Assembly (NCBI GenBank): GCA_037367405.1
Contig: JAZKJV010010131.1
Coordinates: 310,001-374,000, forward strand
From: Ottelia alismoides
Lineage: Eukaryota > Streptophyta > Magnoliopsida > Alismatales > Hydrocharitaceae
Length of the DNA stretch: 64,000 bases
Direction of reading: 5' to 3'
Part shown: piece by piece, positions 1 to 10,311 of the stretch
Layout of the letters: the number at the start of each line of letters is the position of its first letter
Numbering within the stretch: position 1 is the first letter of the stretch
Notes under the pieces: generated by a model
The model's database searches: none
Told to the model about the DNA's origin: nothing
The model's input: only the letters and a program-made list of their open reading frames with translations
Program-made: the position numbers and the translations under genes

Positions 1-587
1 GGTGTGAAAGTTAGATTTGAACCCTTATTGTATAATTTACCTCAATAAAATATTCATTTTCTTTATTTCTTATTATTTTTATATTTTTATAATTTTGTAA
101 ATATTATGTATAATATATTTACATATTTAAAGTAGAATAAAACCATAAAGAAAACACACAAATAAAACAAGTATTCAAAATACATAGATGAAATATCTAT
201 ACTTATACCTATATATTATATACCTATATTTATTTAAGTGTGCATACATCATAAAAAAGTTCCAAAAAAATAATTATGCATATTTAAATAATTTATAAAA
301 TATATAAAATAGTTGTATAAAATAATAAAAAAATAAAATAAAAAATAAAATAAAATACATAAAATATAGTTGAATATACCTATATTTGTACTTGTAAAAA
401 GTAACATATAATAAAATATCTCAAAAAATATAAAAATATGCAATAAATACTACATAAAATTAGTAATATTTTTATGTTTTGATAAAAAATTAATTAAATC
501 ATATACTATTTTAAATTTATTTTACAAAGCATTTCTGCCTTGGAATGTCTTGGCTGCTCCACGAGGACCAACCAGGTACGAGATTTT

Positions 588-604
588 GTTGACCTAGGGT
601 CAAC
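588..604. promoter_or_regulatory. Inverted W-box palindrome in LTR U3
   Basis: GTTGACC-TAG-GGTCAAC: perfect 7-bp arms, each containing TTGACC, the core of the W-box bound by WRKY factors. It lies about 205 bp upstream of the LTR TATA box. The same palindrome survives in the diverged opposite-strand LTR at 13437. WRKY binding is an inference from the motif only. Confidence 0.55.
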
Positions 605-808
605 TGTACCTTACCCTTCCGACTTCTATCAGAAATCATGAGTAAGCCACCTTCGCCAAATTTCCACGCCTCCATCCTTCACCCTTTGACCTCAAGACCT
701 CCACCATCATGTAGCTGACTCATCCATGATCTTCGACCATACCCGAATCCTCACCAACCCTCACCCATTATCACACAATCGACCCTCAAAACTCACCAAA
801 AACTTGCC

Positions 809-816
809 TATAAATA
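809..816 (+). promoter_or_regulatory. LTR TATA box
   Basis: TATAAATA in a context changing from AT-rich upstream to GC-richer downstream, as expected for a U3/R boundary in a plant LTR. Transcription would run into the gag start at 3801. Confidence 0.6.
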
Positions 817-2506
817 AATCACCATCACCCTCTTTTGTCGTTTGATCCCTCTGGAGCATTTCTTTGCCTCTCAGCTCATGCATATGATTATGGCTTGGTG
901 ACAGGAAGATGGAGATGTCGAATTGCTGTGAGGAGGAGGAGTAACGGAGGAGATCCAACCATCATTGGTGCTCTGCCCGGTGGTTCTACTTGTGGCCTTC
1001 CCGGCCAGTTGAGCCCATTTTACTGATCTCTTAGGTACCCCTAGTTATTAGGTTTTGTCGAAAATATTTTGTTTCATTATTTAATTACTGTATTAATGTA
1101 AGATTTAGATCTAAACCTCGCCAGAGCTACAGAGCTCCGGCCACTCTATTCTCCATCGTTCCACCGTGTTCTGACCTTGTTTCGCCCCGTCAACCACGCC
1201 ACTATCTTCCCAACGCCTTCTTCACCATCCTATACTTCTAGTTCACCTCGATTTCATCTGGATTGAGCTAAAGGTGATCACTCCTCCGCCTTCATTGGAA
1301 TAACTCCACCCACATCATCCCACCTTTAATTTCGCCCAATAACAGACCAGATCTCATCATTTTGCCGTGTCACGCTTTTTATCTCACTTGCAGGTCTGGA
1401 AGGTGGTGTCTGAACCCTAGTTGAACTCCTAAAGCTCCTACAAGCGATGAAGGTATCCGAGGTCCCATCGATGGACCCCTGATCTCCTTGAGCCTTCCCT
1501 GAGGTGCGGATCGACCCCAACACCATTTCTCCCATATTGGCAACTTCAGGGAGTGTAGGAGTTGAGAGATAGAAGTGATCGAAATAGCTCCAGGCCGAGT
1601 TCTGCAAGTGTTCATCCAAGAGCCCTCGGAGCCGTTCGATCTTGAGCTATTCTTTGCGAGGAGCAACAAGCATTGGATCAAGAAAGAGCCAACAGTGTTC
1701 GATCTCCTCGTGAGGTCTAATCTTCGCCATCCACATGAAGGGGTATCACACCTCCAACGCACGACACGAGTATGAGTGGAGCGCACTCAACCGTTGGATC
1801 AAGCGCTTAGGGATTAATTTACATATCATGTCCCCCGTTTTTTTGTATTTTACATCTAGTCATGTATATTGTATTATTTTAGTTTAAAAACTTTTCGTAA
1901 AATTGCAAGTAGACCCATGTCATTTTTGCTATTTGCACTTGGGGTCCTATCCAACTCACCTCATGTGCCGTCCCACGTGTGGTGGGCATTTTGCATGGAT
2001 ACCCACGTGATTTGTTGTATTTAAGATTAGTTCGTAAACTTGCATATGCATTTATAATATTTTTGGAAATTGCAAAAATGATATTGATCTTTATTATAAT
2101 TACATTTATGCACTTTATAGGACATTATTTGCTGTGGTTGTTTCTTATTTATTAAAAATAGTATCCGTGCTCCAAAAAATCCACAAAAATAGGGTTAACT
2201 TCCTGTCTACACATACTTTCAAGCAACATTTTTAGCTTTGCAATTTAGGACTTTTTTCTATTTTATAAAAATAAAAAAGAGCACTCAAATTCCTTATTTG
2301 TCATATAAAATACCAAAAAATATAAAAAATATTTTTAAAAACTCCCAAAAATAGAGTGTGTTTATTATAGTATCTAGTACTCCCAGACCAAAAATCTATA
2401 AAAATTTAAAAGGAAAATGATAAAAAATTTAAAAACTCCATAATCCTATAAAAATATAAAAACTCTTCTAATAATCCAAAAATATTTGTTCCTATCCTAT
2501 ATTTTC

Positions 2507-2539
2507 ATATATATATATATATGTATGTATATATATATT
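2507..2539. repeat. TA microsatellite
   Basis: Alternating TA with two central TATG interruptions, about 33 bp, immediately upstream of the MULE foldback target duplication. Much shorter here than in units 2 and 3. Confidence 0.9.
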
Positions 2540-2543
2540 AGAA

Positions 2544-2923
2544 GGGAAAAATGTGTATGCCCCCTAGGGGGAGCTAACTTAGCTCCCCTCGCCCCTTTGT
2601 GACATAATTTTTTTATTTTTTTGAAAACCCTGTAAATTCATTATTAAATCCCTATATTATGTCATTCAAATTTCATGCAAAACAGAGACTCCTACGACCT
2701 CCATCCAAACGGGGTCGATTTAAAAAATCTTGTTACCGTTAAAAAAATGACTGTCTGGATGGAGGCCGTAGAAGTCTCTGTTTCGCACGAAATTTTAATA
2801 GCATAATATAGGGATATAGTGATGAATATTCATGGAAGAAATTTTCAAAAAAAAATAAAAAAATGATGAAAATGAGATGGGGAGCTAAGTTAGCTCCCCC
2901 TAGGGGGCAGCTCCATTTATCCC
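2544..2923. mobile_element. MULE-type foldback MITE, 380 bp
   Basis: Long terminal inverted repeats beginning GGGAAAAATG on the left and GGGATAAATG on the right. Both arms contain the palindromic core CCCCCTAGGGGGAGC. An inner pair of inverted arms lies near 2675-2710 and 2755-2795. It is flanked by a perfect 9-bp direct repeat ATATTAGAA (2535-2543 and 2924-2932), the target-duplication length typical of Mutator-like elements. It has no coding capacity and sits inside the plus-strand LTR, so it postdates that LTR. Confidence 0.85.
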
Positions 2924-3640
2924 ATATTAGAATATGTACAAAATAGTTTTGAGAACTTTTGAAATTATTAGTTTTTTTCAATATCAAAACATTCAACCTA
3001 ATTAAAAAGTCCTTGATTTTGTGTATTTTGGACTTTATAAATCCCTGAAATCTTGCAAAGTTACTTGAAAAATCACAAAAAATAGTAAAAAAATTATTTA
3101 AAACCTAAAAATATTAAATTTTGCCATTTTTTATTATTTTTACTTACATTTATAAATTAATTACCATATAGAGTATTATATATCTATATGTATTAATATA
3201 AAGTCTATAATATTATTTTTACTATAAATATTTTATAATTATATTATAATCATATGTATCTTATAAGATATATAGTCATTAAAAAAAATAAAAAGTATAT
3301 TTATTTTTTAAACCCACATAATTTATTAATTGCGTGCATATATATATATATACACATTTATACATATATTATTTATTCATTGTTTATTTATATGATATTA
3401 AGTGCTATACCGTCGTGCTTCATGTGTTCGACACCCTACTCTGCTTGTTAATATACATATTTATTTGCAGGGTTTATAATAAATTTTGATTCACACTTGC
3501 TTATTCATTGATTGCTATCTATTGTGTGGCTTGATTGTTGTTCTGATTAGTTGTTCTTGGTGAAGGATCATTTCAGTGACTTTGCTCCTGCCTTGTGAGG
3601 AGCGTATGATCCTCTCCCTTGAATCATTTGGTTGAACAAA

Positions 3641-3658
3641 TGATGCCGTTACCAGGGA
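3641..3658 (+). other. Decayed retrotransposon primer-binding site
   Basis: TGATGCCGTTACCAGGGA differs from the well-known plant gypsy primer-binding sequence TGGCGCCGTTGCCGGGGA at four positions, all C-to-T or G-to-A transitions. That sequence is generally read as complementary to the tRNA-Asp 3' end and is used by Athila/Tat-type elements. It starts two bases after the LTR terminal CA, as expected. Confidence 0.7.
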
Positions 3659-3800
3659 GCAATGGATTGTAGCACATTTTTCTTATATATATAGTTGCAT
3701 ATTATTCTCTCTTTATTCTCTTCTTATTTTATTTTGATAATTATTTAATTGTTCTAATCCTTGTTTCTTGTTGATCTTTCTTGCGAGGGACCTCTTGGTG

Positions 3801-3962
3801 ATGGCTATCTCTTAGGAGGTGGATGTACCTGAGGCGAGCGGAGGTTCACATTCTCTTGTGAGCGAACTAGGAGAGAGCATGAGGGAGGAGCAAGGAAAGG
3901 AGAAGAGCAGAACATCCTTAGTTTTTATCTCTCGTGTGAGGAGAGTGATTTATAATAATTAA
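3801..3962 (+). pseudogene. Probable gag N-terminus remnant of the Tat/Athila-like element
   Basis: Reading frame of 54 codons starting at an ATG 140 bp after the primer-binding site. It is interrupted at codon 5 by TAG (3813-3815), a likely CAG-to-TAG change. The remaining peptide is charged and rich in Glu and Ser. It ends at TAA (3960) as the sequence turns AT-rich, after which the element is lost. Position relative to the primer-binding site suggests gag; I do not recognise the peptide itself. Function is lost. Confidence 0.4.
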
Positions 3963-4119
3963 TTTGTAATTAATTTGGATACGGCCACACTTAGCGAGGT
4001 GCAATGCCCAGGTGTCTGTTCACCTAAGGGCCTCGCCATAGTTTTTCGTATTTTATCACATTTCTTTTATTTTGTTTCACGAGATTTGAGCTTTCCGCCT
4101 TTATTTCTATTTGTTTTTT

Positions 4120-4392
4120 GGGATTTTATCAGTTGTGCCCCTCTGAGATATTGCAATATCAGTTATGCCCCTATCTTTTTGGTAATATCAGTTGTGCCCC
4201 CGACTTCTTGCCAATATTTCACTTGTGCCCCTCGGAGGGGCATAACTGATAAAAGATTTTTATCAGTTATGCCCCTCTGAGGGGCACAAGTGAAATATTG
4301 GCAAGAAGTCAGGGGCACAACTGATATTACCAAAAAGATAGGGGCATAACTGATATTGCGATATCTCGGAGGGGCACAAGTGATAAAAACCC
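4120..4392. mobile_element. MULE-type foldback MITE, 273-bp near-perfect palindrome
   Basis: Almost the whole element is one inverted repeat. Arms of about 130 bp meet near 4256, so the two strands can encode nearly the same peptide. Ends begin GGGATTTTATCAG on the left and GGGTTTTTATCAC on the right complement. Internal TTGTGCCCC/TTATGCCCC motifs recur five times per arm pair. It is flanked by a perfect 9-bp duplication TTGTTTTTT (4111-4119 and 4393-4401). It does not encode protein; the peptides readable on both strands are by-products of the palindrome. Confidence 0.85.
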
Positions 4393-6400
4393 TTGTTTTT
4401 TTGAGTGAGCCCTTAGACATTAGGTTGTTTGGACACACTGTAAGTAATTTTAAAAAAAATGAACCCCCCCCCCAAAAAAAGAGACTGCTAAATAAACTTG
4501 ACCTTAGTTAAAATTTGTAACGAACCGTTCATTGATCGGCGTTCACAAAAACCGCATTATTTTCAGGTACATTCTAGGCAGCGTGAGGCGTGACCCGCTA
4601 AGGATAAGAGCCCATATGTCACGATCCCAATTCCGGGGCCGTCGGATCCTCCCTTATCCGGATCTGGTTACTCAGTAATAATTTATTTAGCAACCACAAC
4701 TAACATTCAGAAATAGACTGCAAATAAAAATATTCAGAAGGAAGTATTTCAATTCTTTGTCATTCACAAAATAAAGTTTACATGATCCATTGTCCCACTA
4801 CAACCATTTACATGTACGTCAGCTGGAAGGAAATATACAGACATATTACTAACTACCTTACAAAGAAAAGCTACTGTGGCTGGCTGGATGTCTAGAATGT
4901 AAGCTGACTGGATTTTTGAAGTCCTTGCGATGACTCACAGACACCTGTTGGGTTTTCCATAAATCATAGGATAAAAAAATTAGCGAATGCTAAGTAACGA
5001 AGAAGAGAAAAGCAAATAAATTGTGTAATTTTGCAATACTTGTTATCACAAAAGGTTTCATTCTTTCGTGTTAATTTAAGTCCTATTCCTTTCTATTTTA
5101 CGTCAGGGATTAGTCCAGTGGAACCCCATCGTTCTTGGACTCTAAAGCTGTGGACACTTCGGGATTGAAGATTGTGTTGATCGTGGTAAACTTATGCCGC
5201 CGCACGTCACCTCAACCAATCCTCCAATACTACCGTGACAAATTTTCTTTTCTTTTATTAAACAGAATCTCAAAACCTCGATCTGGAAAATAAATGAACA
5301 CACCATCCTCGAGGACTCGGTTGCTTAAAACCTCAGGCTAACATTTAATCATATAACCTAGCGGCTTTAAATACATATTATCGTGACCCAGCCGCTATTG
5401 AACCACCCGTGCCTCCACATGGCACTACCACATATTTCGTCGTTCAACCCGAAGATATTGGCTCCCGGTACCACGCGTTGTAAATCATTCATTCCGTACA
5501 CACTTATCATAACAGGGCAACCATGTACCACCTAGGTAGGGAAACGCCAATACAAGTTCCTTCCAACAAACCTACAGGTTGTATGCCCGACCTGTAGTTC
5601 TACTCCCAGTCATCCTTAACGTGACACGCGATCCTTTTCAGGATCCAACTCAAACCACATCAATTCCCATGATATAATTCTTTTGTTAAGTCTTCGATTT
5701 GCATAATCAGCAACATTTAGTGTAGACTCACATATATATTAATCATATGCATATATTCTCGTATTTATGCTATTTTAACTCCCAAACCCTAACTTTCAAA
5801 ACTACCGCATCAATTTGATGCTTAAACCTTATTTTAGTTAAAATCGTAAAGCAACTTTTCAGATTTTTTCAAAAATAGCCAAAATTAGGGTTCTTCATAG
5901 CAAAGAACATAAAATCAAGAATTTCAATAATCTCGTATGAAAAACCAACACAACAAAAGGAAGGATTTCGTTACCTAATCGAGCTCTCTCTCGCGTATGC
6001 AAGGCTTTATCGTGTTTCATTTCAGAAAGGATGTTTTAAGGCTCCTGAAAAGATCGAATTTCATTTTCGTTTCAAAAACACTAAGAACGTGTCAAGAACG
6101 CGATGAACGAATGAAGAACATAAAGAACGCAAAGAAGACAAAGAACACGAAGAACGCCAAGAACATATTCTCTCTTGAAATTTCAGCAGAGCTTCCCCTT
6201 ATACGGGGTGATATTTTTAGGAAAATTTCGGCAGAGTTTCTTCTTATATCAGGACATATTTCTCGAAAAGTTTCAACAGAGTTTCCCCTTATATCGGGAC
6301 ATATTTCAGAATAAAAACGAAAAGAGTTTCCTCTATAAAATCAATCGAAAGGAAGATAACAACGAAATTGAAAGAATATACTCAAACAATAAGAGATGAA

Positions 6401-6659
6401 GAATCGGTAGACACCATGCATCTTAGGTGAGTGAATGTGTGACGAATCACAGGGTTCACTGACGCGCATAGCCGCCCGCACCTAAGTAGGGTATTATACA
6501 TATTTCTCCATCAAAATAACTATAAAAGTATAATTGAAAGAATAAAAACATAAGCGATGGAGAATCGGTAGACATCACACGTCTTAGATGAGTGAATGTG
6601 TGACGAATCACAGGGTTCACTGATGTGCATAGCCGTCCGCACCTAAGTAGGGTGTTACA
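6401..6659 (-). repeat. Internal tandem repeat of the Tekay-type LTR
   Basis: Two direct copies, period 161 bp (starting GAATCGGTAG at 6401 and 6562). On the minus strand each begins TGTAACACCC or its decayed form TATAATACCC, followed by TACTTAGGTGCGG. Tandem repeats in U3 often act as enhancers in retrotransposons; the role here is inference. The resemblance of each repeat to an LTR start could also reflect an old nested duplication. Confidence 0.75.
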
Positions 6660-6921
6660 CAGATTTCTCTTTGAACCACAACAGAAAACGAATCGGAAAG
6701 AAAGATGAATCAAGAACAAAACTTGGAAGAACAAGAGGATGAATTGAAAGTCTAGCATATGAAGAAAACTAAGAGAGGATCGTACCTTTCTCCTCCTCGT
6801 TCTCCCGGCAGCGCTTCGCTAGCGCTCCTTCCTCGCCTCCCACTCCTCCTCCCGACCTCTCAACCCTAGCCATTGGGGTGGTGGTGGTAGTGGAAATCGT
6901 AGGAATGAATGGGTGGGGGGG

Positions 6922-6931
6922 CTATTTATAG
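6922..6931 (-). promoter_or_regulatory. Tekay-type LTR TATA box (minus strand)
   Basis: Minus-strand CTATAAATAG followed by a C-rich tract, then GC-rich transcribed sequence. This is the probable start of LTR-driven transcription on the minus strand; here in a 3' LTR, it would read out towards 4617. Confidence 0.6.
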
Positions 6932-7562
6932 GCTCCAGAAAATCACTAACTATGGTTAGAAAACTATGGTTTAGACCTTAACCATGGTTTAACGGCTCAT
7001 GGTTTTGGCCCATGGTTTTAGCCAAAACTTATCACAAACTTGGGGCTTAAGTTAGAACATTCTATAGGATTCTATATTCGCTAATGACGCTTAATTAACA
7101 TTAATCGTGATTAACTTTCACTAATCACGAGTTAACTTTCACGGCATACGCTTATCTTTTGCTAACTATTGATTAGTGTTTGCTAATGATCATTAGTGGT
7201 TTTTAATCCATCATTAGTTTCTTTAATCATGTTCAATTAGTCTTAATGACAGTCATTATGGGTTAATGATGTCTTAACCCTTCTTCCTTCTCTTTCTTCC
7301 GAAATTCATAACAAATCGAAACAAAGTCCGATTCACACAAAACAAATTCCATTGGTTTCCTCTTGACGAGCCGGATCTTATTATATAGGATCCGAGATAT
7401 GCAAAATTTAAGGCTTTATAATTATAACAACCTTAAAGGAAGTCTTATCCTTGAGACTAGAAATGCAGGCATGACAACCTAAAAGAGGATTGAAACCATA
7501 ACAACATTAAAGAGCATGAACACCATTTCATTTATAAAGAAGATATACAACACATAGTGTTA

Positions 7563-8456
7563 TTACTCAAACAAGTAGGAATATTTCTCTCTCATTTCCG
7601 CCAAAGGCTCCCACGTGGCTTCTTCAAACTCTTGGTTCCGCCACAACACTTAAACAAGAGGCACCTCTTTGTTTCTCAACTTCTTGATATCCTTGTCAAG
7701 TATTTGCACATGTATCTCTTGGTATGTCAAGTCTGGATCAACATGTAAATCATCATAACTTATCTTCTGCTCTAGATCCTTAATGTACTTTCTCATATTT
7801 GATACATGAAAAATATCATGTACTTTCGAAAGATGTGGAGGAAGTGCAAGTCTATATGCCACTTTTCCAATGCGCTGAATAATTTCAAAGGGACCCACGA
7901 ACCTGGGTGCTAACTTCCCATGCACACCAAACCTCGGAATTCCCTTCATAGGTGATAATTTGAGAAATACAAAGTCACTTACCTCAAACTCAAGGTCTCT
8001 TCGCCTAGTATCACTATAGCTTTTCTGGCGACTTTGAGCAGTCAATAGTCTTTTTCGAGCAAGTTCTACAGCTTCTCGTGTCTCTAGCATCCTATATGAA
8101 TCATAAAGGTTCTTTATCCTGACCTCTTGCCAACACAAAGGAGTAGTACACCTTCGTCCATAAAGTGCTTCAAATGGTGTCATACCAATACTTGTATGGT
8201 AACTGTTCTTGTATGTGAATTCTGCAAGAGGTAAATATTTCAACCATGATCCTTCCCATTCTAAGGCACATACTCGTAAGATACCCTCTAAAGTCTGAAT
8301 AGTACGTTCTGATTGACCATCTGTTTGTCGATGATATGTTGTGCTCAAGCATAGTTGTGTGCCTAAGGCTTTCATGAAGTTCTCCCAATAGTGTGAGGTG
8401 AATCGCGAATCTCGATTAGAAACTACTTCCTTTGGGATACCATGGAGGCGAATCAC
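7563..8456 (-). pseudogene. Tekay-type integrase core C-half and chromodomain (decayed)
   Basis: Minus-strand frame matching the second half of a Ty3/gypsy integrase. It contains the second acidic residue (NRDSRF), the TDGQSERT block with the DDE glutamate (TLEGIL), the LYGRRC block, the GPFEII motif (GPY/F domain), and the LSKVHDIFHVSNMRKY tail typical of Tekay. A stop at 7650 cuts it just before the chromodomain. The chromodomain remnant (VLWRNQEFEEATWE) reads through in the same frame to a further stop near 7563. Upstream, two in-frame stops near 8465-8481 separate it from the N-half. A dead remnant of a chromatin-targeting integrase. Confidence 0.85.
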
Positions 8457-8480
8457 ATGTATAATATATAATTAAGCAAA

Positions 8481-9215
8481 CTAGTCTGGAGTGAAAGATA
8501 AGCTCATTGGAATAAAGTGTGCTACCTTCGTCAGACGATCTATTATAACCCAGATACTATCTTTACTACCAGTCGTTTGAGGTAAGTCAGTAACAAAATC
8601 CATGGAAATGCTTTCCCATTTCCATTCAGGTATAGGGAGGGGTTGCAATAAGCGCTGAAAAGTGAAACATGAATTCACAAACTCATCAACATCTTTCTTC
8701 ATTCTCGACCACCAAAAGTATGAATGAAGATCCTTATATATCTTTGTAATTCCTGGATGAATAGATAGTCTTGAGCAGTGCGCTTCTCGTAAGATGTCTT
8801 TCCTTAGTTTAGGTGTGTTTGGTACACAAACTCTGTGATGGTTATACAATAACCCATCTTGTATCTGGAATCCCTCTATCTCATTCCTCTCAAGTTGTTG
8901 TCTCAAGTCTTTAAGGACTGGATTATCCTCCTGTCCTTTCTTTATTCTATTCCAGATGCTTGGTTTGTATTGGTGAGGAATAGTTATAGTATCGACACTA
9001 CTATCAAATGGTTTCCATTCACTTAACGTTGATAGTAAATCCCAGAAGTGGATAGAACTCACCAACCCAGGTGAATAAGTTCTTCTGCTAAGGGCATCTG
9101 CTACGACGTTCCCCTTACCAGGGTGGTAGAAGATAGTGCAATCATAGTCTTTCAACAACTCTAGCCACCGTCTCTGTCTCATATTGAGTTCCTTCTGATC
9201 AAATAGATATTTCAA
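8481..9215 (-). pseudogene. Tekay-type RNase H C-terminus and integrase N-half (decayed)
   Basis: The first 45 residues are the end of RNase H, finishing in the VADALSRR motif that precedes integrase in chromoviruses. Then comes the integrase zinc-binding region: the first part is kept (HPGITK), but the last Cys of the CxxC pair is Phe (SCFTFQ), so zinc binding is probably lost. The first catalytic Asp of the integrase core is kept (SMDFVTDLP). The frame ends in stops at its junction with the C-half. It lies on the same strand and in the expected order with RT upstream. Confidence 0.85.
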
Positions 9216-9340
9216 GCTTTTATAATCAGTGAAGATTTCAAAAGTAATACCATAGAGGTAATGTCTCCATATCTTTAAGCAAAAACTACAGCAGCTAATT
9301 CAAGGTCATGTGTTGGGTAGTTCTTTTCATGTGTCCTGAG

Positions 9341-9658
9341 CTATCGTGATGCATACGCAACTACCTTACCATGTTGCATAAGAATTGCCCCAAGTCCTTT
9401 AGACGCATCGGTGTACACTGTAAACCCTTCACTCTCAGAGGGTAGAGTAAGGATTGGTGCAGATGTTAGGCATTCTTTCAGTGTCTGAAAACTAGCTTCA
9501 CACGTATCAGACCATAAGAATGGGACTTCCTTCTGAGTTAGTCTAGTCATTGACAATGCTATTCGTGAAAAGTCCTTCATGAATCTTCTATAATATCCAG
9601 CTAAACCCAAAAAAGATCGTATTTCTATGACAGTCTTCGGGCGTTCCCAACTCATCAC
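9341..9658 (-). pseudogene. Tekay-type RT C-terminus and RNase H N-half (decayed)
   Basis: It contains the RT/RNase H connection motif [11 protein letters not shown] at residues 15-25 and the first catalytic RNase H Asp in VYTDAS. A TAG at 9338-9340 stops the frame after VVAYASR. About 60 bp further on, a one-base loss shifts the frame in the [11 protein letters not shown] block, so the domain continues on another frame into 9215. The RNase H catalytic Glu region (DLELAAVV) can still be read between the two breaks. Confidence 0.85.
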
Positions 9659-9777
9659 CGCACTAACCTTTCTAGGATCAACTGATATACCTTCCCTAGA
9701 AATAACATGGCCTAAGAAAGATACTTCAGATAACCAGAAGTCACATTTGCTATATTCAGCATACAGTTAATTCTTCC

Positions 9778-10287
9778 TTAGAGTTTCAAGTGCCTACCTG
9801 AGATGGTGTTCATGCAGATATTTATCCTTGGATAAATAATCACATCATCAATAAAGACTACTACAAAGTGATCTAAGAACTCCTTGAATACTCTATTCAT
9901 GAGGTCCATAAAGGCTGCTGGCGCATTTGTTAGTCCAAAAGGCATAACTAAGAATTCATATTGCCTATATCTAGTTCGAAAAGTTGTCTTGGGAATATTT
10001 GTATCTTTAATTTTCAACTGATGGTATCCAAATCTTAAATCAATCTTGGAATACACAGTTGAACCCTGTAACTGATCAAAGAGATCATCTATTCTTGGCA
10101 GTGGATACTTATTCTTTATTGTCCTCTTGTTTAGTTGTCTATAGTCAATGCACAACCGCATCGACCCATCCTTTTTCCCGACAAATAAGACAGGTGCACC
10201 CCATGGTGAAGTACTACGACGAATGAATCCTTTATCTAACAGTTCTTGCAACGGTACCTTTAACTCTCGTAACTCAGCCGGTGCCAT
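9778..10287 (-). pseudogene. Tekay-type reverse transcriptase (decayed)
   Basis: RT palm and fingers with recognisable blocks: [29 protein letters not shown], motif A with its Asp kept (SKIDLR), [12 protein letters not shown], and the catalytic FIDD box ([11 protein letters not shown]) near residues 144-154. Directly after this box a frameshift replaces the thumb sequence. The remaining thumb can be followed in another frame to 9660, with further stops. The upstream frame continues from 10312 after one stop. Unit 2 differs by Thr to Ile in the KIKDTNIPK segment. Confidence 0.88.
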
Positions 10288-10311
10288 CCTATACGAAGGG
10301 ATAGAGATAGG

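Larger units (their letters stand above)
1..3638 (+). mobile_element. Tat/Athila-like LTR, plus strand (5' part outside window)
   Basis: Long terminal repeat of a large plant Ty3/gypsy element. It is followed, two bases after a terminal CA, by a primer-binding-site-like sequence at 3641. Order seen: AT-rich 5' part; a conserved palindromic block (540-604); a TATA box at 809; GC-richer transcribed part to about 1800; AT-rich tail to 3638. The complete copy in unit 2 is 4.28 kb including a 389-bp MULE insertion with its target duplication. LTRs of about 4 kb fit the Tat/Ogre group better than typical Athila; clade assignment is inference. The many short reading frames inside are not genes. Confidence 0.7.
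4617..7420 (-). mobile_element. 3' LTR of a Tekay/Del-type chromovirus
   Basis: Read on the minus strand, this 2.8-kb LTR follows the decayed pol directly. It starts at the TATAAAGCC end (7420; the family usually starts TGTAACGCC, so this looks like transitions). It ends in GATCGTGACA at 4617, a 3' end typical of Tekay LTRs. It contains a minus-strand TATA box, a GC-rich transcribed segment (6780-6900) and an internal tandem repeat. No matching 5' LTR is present in the unit. A 5-bp target duplication cannot be tested because the other end of the element is missing. Confidence 0.75.

Noticed and set aside
1326..1786. Overlapping frames of 97 and 135 codons in the plus-strand LTR
   Set aside because: They lie in the LTR transcribed region on the antisense strand, resemble no protein I know, and sit in GC-richer sequence where chance frames are expected.
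3975..4438. Similar peptides encoded on both strands, suggestive of a dual-coding gene
   Set aside because: Fully explained by the 4120-4392 palindrome, where both strands have the same sequence.
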